DNA of 64,000 bases from Arthrobacter sp. OV608 (GCA_900110595.1 FOEZ01000019.1:1-64000), one strand, 5' to 3'; positions 24,097-33,341 are shown, counted from the first letter of the stretch. Made by a program: numbers and translations. Notes: generated by a model not told the origin, from the letters alone.

Positions 24097-25266
24097 ATGG
24101 GCTTCGAGACAAAAACAATCCGCATCGCCATGAACGGCATCACCGGCCGGATGGGTTACCGCCAGCACCTGCTGCGTTCCATCCTCCCCATCCGGGACGC
24201 CGGCGGCTTCACCCTGGAGGACGGCACCCGCATCCAGGTTGAGCCCATCCTGGTGGGCCGCAACGAAGCCAAGATCCGCGAACTGGCCGAAAAGCACAAG
24301 GTTTCGGAGTGGAGCACCGACCTGGATGCGGTGATCAACGACCCCACGGTCGACGTCGTTTTCGATGCCTCCATGACCAGCCTCCGCGCCGCCACCCTGA
24401 AGAAGGCAATGCAGGCCGGCAAGCACATCTTCACCGAGAAGCCCACCGCCGAGACCCTTGAGGAAGCAATTGAGCTGGCCCGGATCGGCAAGGAAGCCGG
24501 CGTCACCGCCGGCGTTGTTCACGACAAGCTCTACCTGCCCGGCCTGGTCAAGCTCCGCCGCCTGGTGGACGAAGGCTTCTTCGGCCGCATCCTCTCCATC
24601 CGCGGTGAGTTCGGCTACTGGGTCTTCGAAGGCGACATCCAGGCAGCCCAGCGTCCGTCCTGGAACTACCGCAAGGAAGACGGCGGCGGAATGACCACGG
24701 ACATGTTCTGCCACTGGAACTACGTGCTCGAAGGCATCATCGGCAAGGTCAAGAGCGTCAACGCCAAGACTGCAACGCACATCCCCGCCCGCTGGGACGA
24801 GTCAGGCAAGGAATACAAGGCCACGGCAGACGACGCCTCCTACGGCATCTTCGAACTCGAGACTCCGGGTGGAGACGACGTCGTTGGCCAGATCAACTCG
24901 TCCTGGGCCGTGCGCGTATACCGCGACGAACTCGTGGAATTCCAGGTGGACGGCACGCACGGTTCCGCCGTCGCCGGACTGAACAAGTGCGTCGCCCAGC
25001 AGCGCGCCCACACCCCCAAGCCCGTCTGGAACCCGGACCTGCCCGTCACGGAGTCCTTCCGCGACCAGTGGCAGGAAGTTCCGGCCAACGCTGAGCTGGA
25101 CAACGGCTTCAAGTTGCAGTGGGAAGAGTTCCTCCGCGACGTCGTGGCCGGCCGCGAACACCGCTTCGGCCTCCTCTCCGCAGCCCGCGGCGTCCAGCTT
25201 GCCGAGCTCGGCCTGCAGTCCAACGACGAACGCCGCACCATCGACATCCCGGAGATCACCCTCTAA
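24097..25266 (+). CDS. Gfo/Idh/MocA-family oxidoreductase
   Basis: The 389-aa protein has an N-terminal Rossmann domain (NGITGRMGYRQH) and the family marker HIFTEKPTAE around 112. The substrate domain contains MTTDMFCHWNYVLEG with a likely catalytic His. Relatives oxidise or reduce sugars and inositols with NAD(P). GGAGG lies 8 nt before the ATG. The next gene starts at the last base of this stop (TAATG). First gene of a three-gene cassette under two LacI-type operators; the sugar substrate is unknown. Confidence 0.88.
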   Translation: MGFETKTIRIAMNGITGRMGYRQHLLRSILPIRDAGGFTLEDGTRIQVEPILVGRNEAKIRELAEKHKVSEWSTDLDAVINDPTVDVVFDASMTSLRAATLKKAMQAGKHIFTEKPTAETLEEAIELARIGKEAGVTAGVVHDKLYLPGLVKLRRLVDEGFFGRILSIRGEFGYWVFEGDIQAAQRPSWNYRKEDGGGMTTDMFCHWNYVLEGIIGKVKSVNAKTATHIPARWDESGKEYKATADDASYGIFELETPGGDDVVGQINSSWAVRVYRDELVEFQVDGTHGSAVAGLNKCVAQQRAHTPKPVWNPDLPVTESFRDQWQEVPANAELDNGFKLQWEEFLRDVVAGREHRFGLLSAARGVQLAELGLQSNDERRTIDIPEITL

Positions 25267-26480
25267 TGACCTCACTCATCCTTCCCTCCCACGACGGCGG
25301 CACCCGGGAATACCGGCTCCAGGGCGGCACGTCCTGGGCCCGCCCCACCGCCCCTCTGACGGCGCGCCGCGCGTATGCAGCAGCCCACGTGATCCCCGAG
25401 GTCCTGGCAGACAACACCCCGGGCGCGCCTGCCCGGCTCGACTGGGACGCCACCATGGGCTACCGCCACGAGCTGTGGTCCTACGGCCTGGGTGTCGCTG
25501 ATGCCATGGACACCGCCCAGCGCGGCATGGGCCTGGACTGGGCAGCCACCCAGCAGCTCATCAAGCGCACCGGCGTGGAGGCAGCCTCGGTGGTTTCGTC
25601 CGGCAATGCAGCAACGGCCGGAAAATCGGTCCGCGACCTCGTATCCTGCGGCGCCGGCACGGACCAGCTGGACATCGACTCCCTGCCCGTGGGAGAGGCC
25701 GGCCTCAAAGCGGTCCTCGAGGGATACCGTGAGCAGATCGCCGTCATCACCGAAGCCGGACCCAAGGTCATCATCATGGCCTCGCGCGCCCTGGCCAAGG
25801 TGGCCCGTGGACCCGAAGACTACCTGTCGGTCTACTCCACCCTTCTGCAGGAAGTGGACCAGCCGGTGATCCTCCACTGGCTGGGCACCATGTTCGATCC
25901 CGCCCTCGCCGGCTACTGGGGTTCGGACCACGTCGCAACCGCCACCGAAACGTTCCTGGGCCTCATCAAGGACAACGCGGCCAAGGTGGACGGCGTCAAG
26001 GTCTCGTTGCTGGATGCCAGCCACGAGGTTGCCCTGCGCGCGGCCCTTCCCGAAGGCGTCCGCCTCTACACCGGGGACGACTTCAACTACCCCGAACTGA
26101 TCGACGGCGACGGCAGCCACCACTCCGATGCCCTGCTGGGCATCTTCGCGGCAATCTACCCCGCCGCTTCGGTGGCACTGCAGAACTACGACGCCGGCAA
26201 CCCGGCCAAGGCGCGCGAAATCCTGGACTCCACCCGGGAACTGGGCAAGCACATCTTCAGCGCCCCCACGTTCTACTACAAGACCGGGATCGCCTTTATG
26301 TCCTGGCTCAACGGCAAGCAGCCCGGGTTCCAGATGGTGGGCGGCCTGCACTCGGGCCGCTCGGTCTGCCACCTGGCCAAGACCTTCGAACTGGCGGACC
26401 AGGCCGGCCTGCTGCGGGACCCGGCTCTGGCCGCCTTCCGGATGTCCGATTACCTGCGGATCAACGGGGTGGGCGTGTGA
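25266..26480 (+). CDS. DUF993 family protein (dihydrodipicolinate-synthase-like barrel)
   Basis: The protein has 404 aa and no membrane segment. Conserved-looking stretches include TMGYRHELWSYGLGVADAMDTAQRG, split here as TMGYRHELWSYGLG and ADAMDTAQRGMG, then QPVILHWLGTMFDP and LYTGDDFNYPELI. I recognise it as DUF993, a family predicted to form an aldolase-like TIM barrel; no reaction is established to my knowledge. It is translationally coupled on both sides (TAATG upstream, GTGA overlap downstream). The setting suggests a retro-aldol or hydrolase step on a keto-sugar made by the Gfo/Idh enzyme. Confidence 0.82.
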   Translation: MTSLILPSHDGGTREYRLQGGTSWARPTAPLTARRAYAAAHVIPEVLADNTPGAPARLDWDATMGYRHELWSYGLGVADAMDTAQRGMGLDWAATQQLIKRTGVEAASVVSSGNAATAGKSVRDLVSCGAGTDQLDIDSLPVGEAGLKAVLEGYREQIAVITEAGPKVIIMASRALAKVARGPEDYLSVYSTLLQEVDQPVILHWLGTMFDPALAGYWGSDHVATATETFLGLIKDNAAKVDGVKVSLLDASHEVALRAALPEGVRLYTGDDFNYPELIDGDGSHHSDALLGIFAAIYPAASVALQNYDAGNPAKAREILDSTRELGKHIFSAPTFYYKTGIAFMSWLNGKQPGFQMVGGLHSGRSVCHLAKTFELADQAGLLRDPALAAFRMSDYLRINGVGV

Positions 26481-27316
26481 GCGACTTCTCGCGCCTCTCC
26501 ATCAACAGCGCCACCACGAAGAAATGGACCCTCGCCCAGGTGGTTGACGGCTGCGTCAACGCCGGCATCCCCTCGATCGGTCCCTGGCGGGACCGGGTGG
26601 AGGAAGCCGGCCTGGACAAGGCCGCCCGCCTGATCAAGGACGCCGGACTCCGCGTTTCATCCCTGTGCCGCGGCGGGTTCCTCACTGCACCCGACGCTGA
26701 AGGGCAGGCCGCCGCGCTCGCTGACAACCGCGCCGCCATCCTGGAGGCCGTTGCCCTGGACACCAAGGAATTGTTCCTGGTGGTGGGCGGCCTGGCGCCG
26801 GGGGAGAAGGACGTGGTGGCGGCACGCCAGCGCGTTGCGGACCGCCTCGCGGACCTCGTTCCCTTCGCCGAGGAACACGGCGTCCGCCTGGTCCTGGAGC
26901 CGCTGCACCCGATGTACGCGGCGGACCGTGCCCTGATCTCCACCCTGGGGCAGGCCCTGGACCTTGCAGCTCCGTTCGACTCATCCACAGTAGGCGTCGC
27001 CGTCGATACCTTCCATGTCTGGTGGGATCCCGAACTCAAGGCGCAGATCGAGCGCGCCGGGCGGGAAAACCGCATCGCCAGCTACCAGGTGTGCGACTTC
27101 AACATGCCCATTGCGGCCGATCCGCTGCTGTCCCGCGGCTACATGGGCGACGGCGTGGTGGACTTTGCCACTATCGGCACCTGGGTGCGTGAAGCCGGGT
27201 ACACCGGGGACATCGAAGTAGAAATCTTCAATCAGGACATCTGGGACACGGACGGCAACACTGTCCTGGCCACAGTCAAGGAGCGCTACGCCGAGCTTGT
27301 GCTCCCGTACGCCTGA
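26477..27316 (+). CDS. Sugar phosphate isomerase/epimerase (xylose-isomerase-like TIM barrel)
   Basis: The 279-aa protein has the AP-endonuclease-2/xylose-isomerase-like barrel: LVVGGLAPGEKD, RLVLEPLHPMYAADRA with metal ligand Glu, VAVDTFHVWWDPEL with Asp and His, and a last Glu in DIEVEIFNQDIWD. The GTG start overlaps the preceding stop by 4 nt, so all three genes are coupled. It probably isomerises or epimerises the sugar derivative handled by the cassette. Confidence 0.85.
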   Translation: MSDFSRLSINSATTKKWTLAQVVDGCVNAGIPSIGPWRDRVEEAGLDKAARLIKDAGLRVSSLCRGGFLTAPDAEGQAAALADNRAAILEAVALDTKELFLVVGGLAPGEKDVVAARQRVADRLADLVPFAEEHGVRLVLEPLHPMYAADRALISTLGQALDLAAPFDSSTVGVAVDTFHVWWDPELKAQIERAGRENRIASYQVCDFNMPIAADPLLSRGYMGDGVVDFATIGTWVREAGYTGDIEVEIFNQDIWDTDGNTVLATVKERYAELVLPYA

Positions 27317-27382
27317 CCTGATGAAGACCTCGGGCTCCTGCCACGCTTCCCAACATGGCAGGCAGGAGCCTGAGCCCCACCA

Positions 27383-27418
27383 AAAAGGACCGGACCGCGC
27401 TCGCGGTCCGGTCCTTTT
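27383..27418. terminator. Bidirectional terminator between cassette and xylB
   Basis: A 17-bp perfect stem (27383-27399 with 27402-27418) runs from AAAA to TTTT with a tiny loop, serving both convergent units. A second, imperfect hairpin built on GGCTCCTGCC/GGCAGGAGCC lies just upstream (27330-27374). Confidence 0.9.
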
Positions 27419-27430
27419 GCGTGGCAACGG

Positions 27431-28849
27431 TCAGGCGTACATCGAAGCGCACCGCCGGTACCTGGCCAGCACCCCGCCGTCGTCCTGCCCGGCAGGAAGG
27501 TCGACGGCGTCCAGGGCCCACTGCGGAAATTGTCCGGTGAGTGCCGCGGCAGCCTGCCGGGCTGCGCCGTCGGCCACGTATTCGCCCGGCCGTGGCACGG
27601 TGACCTTGACTCCCAGCAGCTGCGCCGCCGCAGACTGGACCGCAGTGGACTGCGCCCCGCCACCCACCAGGACGATGCGCCGGGCCTGGACTCCCTGCTC
27701 CTGCAGGGCGGCCAGGCCGTCTGCGAGCGAGCAGACTACGCCTTCGACGGCGGCACGCGCCAGGTTCGCCGGCGTGTAGTTGGCGCGGGTGATGCCATGC
27801 AGGGAACCGGTGGCATCCGGCAGGTTGGGCGTGCGTTCGCCGTCCAAATAGGGCACGAGCGTGAGGCCCCCGGCCCCTGGCTCAGCACTCAGCGCCAGCT
27901 CGTTGAACTCCTCGATACTGACGTCCAGCAGGGCCGCCGTGGCATCGAAAACGCGCGTGGCATTGAGGGTGCACACCAGTGGCAGGTAGTGCCCGGAAGC
28001 GTCGGCAAACCCTGCCACCAGCCCGGACTGATCGGCGGCGGGGGTGTCCGAGACGGCAAAGACAGTTCCCGAGGTGCCCAGGGACATCACCACATCCCCG
28101 ACGCCGGCACCCACTCCCAGCGCTGCTGCCGCATTGTCGCCGGCGCCGGCGGCCAGGAGGGCGCCATCGGGGGTCTTGCCGGCGACGTCCAGGGGACCCA
28201 GCACCTCAGGCAGCAGCGGCACATGGCCCAGCGATGCCTCCAGCACCTCGGGCAGGTACCGGCCGGCCGCCGTCGAAAAATAGCCGGTGCCCGAAGCGTC
28301 CGAGCGGTCCGTCGCCAGGGCGTCAAGGTTTTCCGGGCCGCTGCCGGGGCCATGGCCCATCAGCCGCCACGTCAGCCAGTCGTGCGGGAGGCAGACGGCC
28401 GCGACCTTCGCGGCGTTCTCCGGCTCATGTGCGGCCAGCCAGTGCAGCTTGGTCAGCGTCAGCGAGGCCACCGGGACGGTGCCCGTGGCACCGGCCCAGT
28501 AGCGGGCGCCGGCAGCACTATCGCCGTCGCCCGCGGTCCTGATCAGCTCCTGGGCGGCGCCGGCACTGCGGGTGTCATTCCACAGTAGTGCCGGACGGAT
28601 CACCCGGCCATCGCTGTCGAGGCACACCATGCCATGCTGCTGCCCGCCCACCGAGACAGCTGCAACGTCGGCCAGGCCGCCGGCCTGTTGCAGTGCTTCC
28701 TGCAGTGCGTCCCACCAATGGTCGGGATGGATCTCCGAACCGTCCGGATGGCTGGCCCTGCCCTGGCGGACCAGTGCTCCGGTGTCCGCATCGCGGATCA
28801 CCACTTTGCAGGACTGGGTAGAGCTGTCGATCCCTGCTACCAGCGCCAT
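27431..28849 (-). CDS. xylB: Xylulokinase
   Basis: A FGGY kinase of 472 aa that phosphorylates D-xylulose. The N-terminal GIDSSTQSCKVV phosphate loop, SVGGQQHGMV, the catalytic Asp in AAGAGDNAAAALG and the C-terminal LVGGGAQS nucleotide site are all present. It starts 2 nt after the xylA stop, so the two are one operon that takes xylose to xylulose 5-phosphate and on to the pentose phosphate pathway. Confidence 0.95.
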   Translation of the reverse strand: MALVAGIDSSTQSCKVVIRDADTGALVRQGRASHPDGSEIHPDHWWDALQEALQQAGGLADVAAVSVGGQQHGMVCLDSDGRVIRPALLWNDTRSAGAAQELIRTAGDGDSAAGARYWAGATGTVPVASLTLTKLHWLAAHEPENAAKVAAVCLPHDWLTWRLMGHGPGSGPENLDALATDRSDASGTGYFSTAAGRYLPEVLEASLGHVPLLPEVLGPLDVAGKTPDGALLAAGAGDNAAAALGVGAGVGDVVMSLGTSGTVFAVSDTPAADQSGLVAGFADASGHYLPLVCTLNATRVFDATAALLDVSIEEFNELALSAEPGAGGLTLVPYLDGERTPNLPDATGSLHGITRANYTPANLARAAVEGVVCSLADGLAALQEQGVQARRIVLVGGGAQSTAVQSAAAQLLGVKVTVPRPGEYVADGAARQAAAALTGQFPQWALDAVDLPAGQDDGGVLARYRRCASMYA

Positions 28850-28851
28850 GG

Positions 28852-30039
28852 TCAGCGGGCGTTGAGGAGGTGTTCGATGGCGAGCTGGTTGAGGCGGACG
28901 AACGCGAAGGAGCGTTCGGCAGCCTTGTCGGCGTCGAAGTCCTCGAACGCTGCGGCATCGTTTAGCAGGTCGGCGGTGGTTTCGCCGGCGGCCAGCGTGG
29001 GTTCGGCGAGTTCGCCGACGCCGGAGGCGGCGAGGGCGGCCTGGACTTCGGGGTCGGCGCGGAAGGCCAGGGCGCGTTCCTTCAGGAGCAGGTAGGTGGC
29101 CATGTTGGCTTTGGCGGATTCCCAGACGCCGTCGTAGCCGTCGGTGCGGGAGGGCTTGTAGTCGAAGTGGCGGGGGCCTTCGTAGCGGGGGCCGCCGTTG
29201 GGGAAGCCGTTTTCGAGCAGGTCCACGGTGAAGAACGCGCTGGTGAGGTCTCCGTGGCCGAAGACCAGGTCCTGGTCGTACTTGATGCCGCGCTGGCCGT
29301 TGAGGTCGATGTGGAAGAGCTTGCCGGCCCAGAGGGCCTGGGCGATGCCGTGGGTGAAGTTCAGCCCGGCCATCTGCTCGTGTCCGGTTTCGGGGTTCAG
29401 GCCCACGATGTCGCCGTGTTCGAGCTGGGCGATGAAGGCCAGGCCGTGGCCCACGGTGGGCAGGAAGATGTCGCCGCGGGGCTCGTTCGGCTTTGGCTCG
29501 AGTGCGATGCGCAGGTTGTAGCCCTTGTCCTTGATGTACGCGGCGGCGGTGTCCACGCCTTCCTTCATCCGGTCCAGGGCCGCGGCGAGGTCCTTGGAGC
29601 CGTCGTATTCGCTGCCCTCACGCCCGCCCCACATCACAAAGGTTTCGGCGCCGAACTCGGCGGCGGAATCGATGTTGCGCAGCACCTTGGACAGGGCAAA
29701 GCGGCGGATGGAGCGGTCGTTGGAGGTGAAGCCGCCGTCCTTGAAGACGGGGTGGCTGAAGAGGTTGGTGGTCACCATGGGCACCTTCAGGCCCGTCTCG
29801 GCCAGTGCTGCCTTGAAGTTCTTCAGGATCAGCTCCCGCTCGGAAGCTGTCGCGTCAAAGGGGACCAGGTCATTGTCATGGAAGGTGATGCCGTAGGCGC
29901 CGAGCTCGGCCAGCCGGTGTACCGCTTCCACGGGATCAAGGGCGGCGCGGGTTGCGACACCGAACGGGTCCGCACCGGTCCAGCCCACGGTCCAGAGACC
30001 AAAGGTGAACTTGTCAGCGGGGGTGGGGGAGAGAGTCAT
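28852..30039 (-). CDS. xylA: Xylose isomerase
   Basis: It converts D-xylose to D-xylulose. The 395-aa length and sequence match the actinobacterial class I enzyme. Catalytic His54 and Asp57 lie in ITFHDNDL; metal ligands are in ALEPKPNEPRGD, GLNPETGHEQMAG and FHIDLNGQ. AAGGAC lies a few nt before the ATG. First gene of xylAB, divergent from xylR. Confidence 0.97.
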   Translation of the reverse strand: MTLSPTPADKFTFGLWTVGWTGADPFGVATRAALDPVEAVHRLAELGAYGITFHDNDLVPFDATASERELILKNFKAALAETGLKVPMVTTNLFSHPVFKDGGFTSNDRSIRRFALSKVLRNIDSAAEFGAETFVMWGGREGSEYDGSKDLAAALDRMKEGVDTAAAYIKDKGYNLRIALEPKPNEPRGDIFLPTVGHGLAFIAQLEHGDIVGLNPETGHEQMAGLNFTHGIAQALWAGKLFHIDLNGQRGIKYDQDLVFGHGDLTSAFFTVDLLENGFPNGGPRYEGPRHFDYKPSRTDGYDGVWESAKANMATYLLLKERALAFRADPEVQAALAASGVGELAEPTLAAGETTADLLNDAAAFEDFDADKAAERSFAFVRLNQLAIEHLLNAR

Positions 30040-30077
30040 GATGCGTCCTTGCAGTCAGTGTGCCCCTTGCGGGCGAG

Positions 30078-30103
30078 TTAGTTTATCGCTTGAACTATAT
30101 AAT
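30078..30103. promoter_or_regulatory. XylR operator and promoter in the xylA-xylR divergent region
   Basis: TTAGTTTATCGCTTGAACTAT contains the inverted repeat TAGTT-N9-AACTA (30079-30097), the form used by ROK-type XylR repressors. A consensus TATAAT at 30098-30103 abuts it on the plus strand, and TATAGT/GATAAACT elements are available on the minus strand. One site could control both directions. Confidence 0.65.
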
Positions 30104-30170
30104 CGTGATTACGTTAGGGTCAATAGCCAAGGGCATGTTGGGACGGCCCGGCTTATCTAAGGAGGCCGCC

Positions 30171-31400
30171 ATGGCGAACACGGCACCAGCACCTGCCCTG
30201 CCCGATGCCGGATCGCCAGGAAACATGGGCGACGTCCGCAGGAGCAACCTCGCCCTGGTGATGGGCAGGATCGCGCAGGCTCCATCCGGCTCCCACCTGA
30301 CGCGGGCGCAGATTGCCGCGTCCACGGGGCTTACCAAGGCTTCGGTATCGAGCATCGTCCTGGATCTTCTCGAGACCGGCATCCTGCGGGAAATAGGGCT
30401 TAATCCCCAGGGGGAGCGCGGCCGGCCCGGAGTAGGCCTGGAGTTGAATCCGGCGCGCGGGGTGATGGGTATGGAAATTAATGTCGACTACATTGCCGCC
30501 GGCGTCACGGACTTGTCCGGAGCGGTGGTGGTGCAGGAGATCCGCGAGCGGGATAACCGTGGGAGTGAAAGCGCGCCAGTTCTGGCGGCCCTGGCCGCCC
30601 TTGCGGTGGAGGTGCGGACGGCTGCCCTCGGCAAGGGTGTGGAAGTCCTGGGTGGAGGACTTGCCGTTCCCGGGCTTGTGGATGCCGGCAGCGCCACTGT
30701 CCTTGCGGCCCCCAACCTCGGCTGGCTGGACGTAGAACTCGATCTTGACCGGCTGCTGCCCGGCCTGCCGTTGGGTATAACCCTCTTTAATGAGGCCAAT
30801 GCTGCTGCCCTTGCGGAACTGGCGCGCGGACCCGCGGGCCGGCACGACTTCCTGTACGTGTCCGGCGAGGTGGGGGTCGGTGGCGGACTGGTCATCAGGT
30901 CGGAGCTTTTTACGGGTCCGGAAGGGCACGCCGGGGAAGTGGGCCATGTTGTGGTGGACCCCGCGGGCAGCCGCTGCTCCTGTGGAGGCACGGGCTGCCT
31001 GGAGACTGTTGCCGGGCAGGACGCGATCTTCGCGGCTGCTGGTATCGCCGGCAAAGGGAAGTCCAGGTTGGAGAGCATGTCCGCGCTGGTGGCCGCGCTC
31101 GCGGAGGATCAGCCGGGCGCACTGCGGGCCGTTGAGCGTGCCGGGACGTCACTGGGGGTGGCGGTGGCATCCACAGCCCGTGTGCTGAACATCGGGGCCG
31201 TGGTGCTCGGCGGGCACTTCGCTGTCCTGGAACGGTGGCTGCGCCCTTCCCTGGCCGAAAGCCTGGCACGGTACGCGCCCGGCAAGGTTTTTCCGGAGCA
31301 CATCACCATCGCAGCCGTGGAAGAGGGCGGCGCACTGCTGGGTGCCGCCGGCAGCGTGGTCCGGTCCCTGGTGGAAGCGCCGCACCGGCTGCAGCACTGA
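30171..31400 (+). CDS. xylR: ROK-family repressor, XylR type
   Basis: The 409-aa protein has an N-terminal winged HTH at about 30-75 (LTRAQIAASTGLTKASVSSIV) and a ROK sugar-kinase-like domain. The ROK zinc site reads CSCGGTGCLE, and the EVGHVVVDP motif gives the family His. AAGGAGG sits 5 nt before the ATG at 30171, which sets the start. Divergent from xylAB with a palindrome between, it is most probably the xylose-responsive repressor. Confidence 0.9.
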   Translation: MANTAPAPALPDAGSPGNMGDVRRSNLALVMGRIAQAPSGSHLTRAQIAASTGLTKASVSSIVLDLLETGILREIGLNPQGERGRPGVGLELNPARGVMGMEINVDYIAAGVTDLSGAVVVQEIRERDNRGSESAPVLAALAALAVEVRTAALGKGVEVLGGGLAVPGLVDAGSATVLAAPNLGWLDVELDLDRLLPGLPLGITLFNEANAAALAELARGPAGRHDFLYVSGEVGVGGGLVIRSELFTGPEGHAGEVGHVVVDPAGSRCSCGGTGCLETVAGQDAIFAAAGIAGKGKSRLESMSALVAALAEDQPGALRAVERAGTSLGVAVASTARVLNIGAVVLGGHFAVLERWLRPSLAESLARYAPGKVFPEHITIAAVEEGGALLGAAGSVVRSLVEAPHRLQH

Positions 31401-31493
31401 CCCCCGCTACCCGCGGTCGCGCCATCACCTGCGGGTGCTGTCCCCGCCGTTTGAAGATGTTGGCTTGTGTCCCCGGCCTCTAGACTTGGCGCC

Positions 31494-31616
31494 ATGTCTG
31501 CTGATGATGAGAAGGATCCGCCTGTTCCCGCCGACGTTGAGGGCAAGATCCCGAGAAAGGTCCACGACGACCCGGGCGACGACGATGGGGACGAACCTGC
31601 CACTCAACAGGATTGA
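31494..31616 (+). CDS. Acidic 40-aa protein
   Basis: A short ORF from ATG 31494 to TGA 31614-31616. It is very acidic (13 Asp, 4 Glu), ending DDDGDEPATQQD, with a central EGKIPRKVHDD. TAGACT at 31481-31486 lies 7 nt before the ATG, the leaderless pattern of several neighbours, and a terminator follows 70 nt later. This isolated promoter-ORF-terminator arrangement supports a real gene. Function unknown. Confidence 0.6.
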   Translation: MSADDEKDPPVPADVEGKIPRKVHDDPGDDDGDEPATQQD

Positions 31617-31688
31617 GTCCGCCACCGCATCCGGACATGGTTCCGGCGGTACATGTTGAATCGGCTGAGCCGACTGTAAAAATAAAGA

Positions 31689-31730
31689 CGGCCCTGATCA
31701 GCTTTTCCACTGGTCAGGGCCGCTCTTTTT
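31689..31730 (+). terminator. Intrinsic terminator with T-tract
   Basis: CGGCCCTGATCA (31689-31700) pairs with TGGTCAGGGCCG (31711-31722) with one G-T pair, then CTCTTTTTT. It ends the 40-aa ORF transcript. Confidence 0.9.
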
Positions 31731-31732
31731 TG

Positions 31733-31805
31733 TGCCCCAGGAGGGAATCGAACCCCCGACCGGCGGATTAGAAGGCCGCTGCTCTATCCCCTGAGCTACT
31801 GAGGC
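31733..31805 (-). tRNA. tRNA-Arg (TCT)
   Basis: The acceptor stem is GCCTCAG/CTGGGGC, the D-stem GCTC/GAGC, the anticodon loop CTTCTAA with TCT, and the T-arm GGGGGTTCGATTCCC. It reads AGA codons. The last anticodon-stem pair is a C-T mismatch. No CCA is encoded. Confidence 0.93.
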
Positions 31806-32015
31806 AGTTCCGGAGATGAATTCCGGCGCCTCAAAAAGTTTACATTGTCCGCCGTCCGGGCGCCGTCATTGATGTGCGTGGCACCCACTGATCCTCCACA
31901 GGCAGCCGCGGGCCGGGTTTTGCACATAGGCAAACTCCTGCCTCGCCGGCAGATTGCGCCAGGGCCATGCTGGTCTTGCCTGCTAGGCAGAACCATAAGG
32001 AGACAGGACATAGAG

Positions 32016-32573
32016 ATGAACGACACCATAACGATCAAAGGCTTTGTTGCCACCGACATCACCAGCGGTACAACACCGGGGGGAGTGGCCACCGCCGAAT
32101 TTCGGATCGCTTCGAACTCGCGTCGGCGTGACAAGGACGGCCAGTGGGTGGATGGCCACACCAACTGGTTCACGGTCCAGGGCTACCGCCATCTGGCCGG
32201 CAACATGGGCTGCAGCATCCGGAAAGGCCAGCCCGTCATCGTGGTGGGCACGCTGAGGATCCGCAGCTGGGAGAGGGACGGCAGGGTCTATTACTCGCAC
32301 ACCATCGATGCTGACGCCGTTGGGCATGACCTCACGTTGGGGACCGCCAACTTCACCCGGTCCTCCAGGAAACCGCTCCTCTCGCTCGTGGAACCGGAGC
32401 CGCCCCTTGACGCCGGCCGCCCGGCCGGGCCGGAAGGCCCTTTCGACGAACCCGAAGACGGCGATGAGGGCGCTGACGGCGGAGATCCGGCTGCCGCCTA
32501 CGTTGAGGACACCAATGGCGACCTGCTCGCCCTCAACCTGGAAACGGGGGAGCTCGCCGACTCCCCAGTTTGA
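32016..32573 (+). CDS. ssb: Single-stranded DNA-binding protein, paralogue
   Basis: The 185-aa protein has an N-terminal OB fold (residues 1-105: TIKGFVATDITSG, FRIASNSRRRDKDGQW, NWFTVQGYRHLAGN) and a disordered acidic tail. The tail does not end in the DDDIPF-type tip that binds partner proteins in the main SSB, so this is probably a second, specialised SSB. AAGGAGA lies 12 nt before the ATG. Confidence 0.85.
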   Translation: MNDTITIKGFVATDITSGTTPGGVATAEFRIASNSRRRDKDGQWVDGHTNWFTVQGYRHLAGNMGCSIRKGQPVIVVGTLRIRSWERDGRVYYSHTIDADAVGHDLTLGTANFTRSSRKPLLSLVEPEPPLDAGRPAGPEGPFDEPEDGDEGADGGDPAAAYVEDTNGDLLALNLETGELADSPV

Positions 32574-32714
32574 GGATGCTCTTGTCAACGCCTCTCGGCC
32601 CTCTTGGTTCCTTGGCGGGCAGTGTCGCAGCACCCCCCGGCTGCACCCCTGTCCGCCAAGGTCATGAAGCCCTTGGCGGAAAGTTGGCTCTTGCAGGCGT
32701 GGCAGAATGGCACC

Positions 32715-33341
32715 ATGCGGCTTACCCCTGACCACCGGCAGAAGACTCCGGCGGGTGCAGTATCGGCCGCCCCCGCAACTGCCGCGCGTACGGCCATCGC
32801 TTCCATAGCTGTTTGGCCCACCGCCCCACGCTGTTTGGTCGTGGCAACGACCGCCGCCGCGCTGCTGGCGGGTCTATCGGGCTGCGTTGGCGGATCGCCC
32901 CAAGTCCAGCCTGCTTTATCCGGGCCGGCAACCGCGGCAGCATCCACTGCCGCAGTATCAGCCGGTGCAGGTCCGGCAGCAACGGAAAGCGGCTCCACCG
33001 AACCGCTGGCCGGCACCTCCGGGGCGCCATCGGCCCCGGCAGCGGACGCCGCCGCCACCGCAACGGTGACACAGACCGTCACGGATGCGCTGGGACGCCT
33101 GGCCGCAGGATCGCCCAAACCGGCCACTGCCCAGGTAACAGATGCACTCACCGGCGCGGGAATCGCGCCGGCAGCATTGCAGGTGTCGCAAAGCCGTACC
33201 CCCACCGGCCTCGAAGCCGATGCCATCGAAGCGGCAGTGCTGCAGGGAAAGGACTGTGTCATCGGCCAGGTCCGCGACGGTGCAGTCACGGTAACGGTCC
33301 TGCCCGTACTGGCCAGCGGCAAGTGCTTTGTAGGCTCCTGA
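32715..33341 (+). CDS. Putative lipoprotein, unknown function
   Basis: The 208-aa protein has a long N-terminal region, then a hydrophobic stretch ending in the lipobox LSGC with Cys57. A low-complexity Ala/Ser/Thr/Pro linker to about 110 precedes a folded C-terminal part of 95 residues (VTQTVTDALGRLA to VLPVLASGKCFVGS) with two cysteines that may pair. The C-terminal domain resembles a small uncharacterised actinobacterial domain (possibly DUF6993; low certainty). CAGAAT lies 6 nt before the ATG, so it is probably leaderless. Confidence 0.72.
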   Translation: MRLTPDHRQKTPAGAVSAAPATAARTAIASIAVWPTAPRCLVVATTAAALLAGLSGCVGGSPQVQPALSGPATAAASTAAVSAGAGPAATESGSTEPLAGTSGAPSAPAADAAATATVTQTVTDALGRLAAGSPKPATAQVTDALTGAGIAPAALQVSQSRTPTGLEADAIEAAVLQGKDCVIGQVRDGAVTVTVLPVLASGKCFVGS

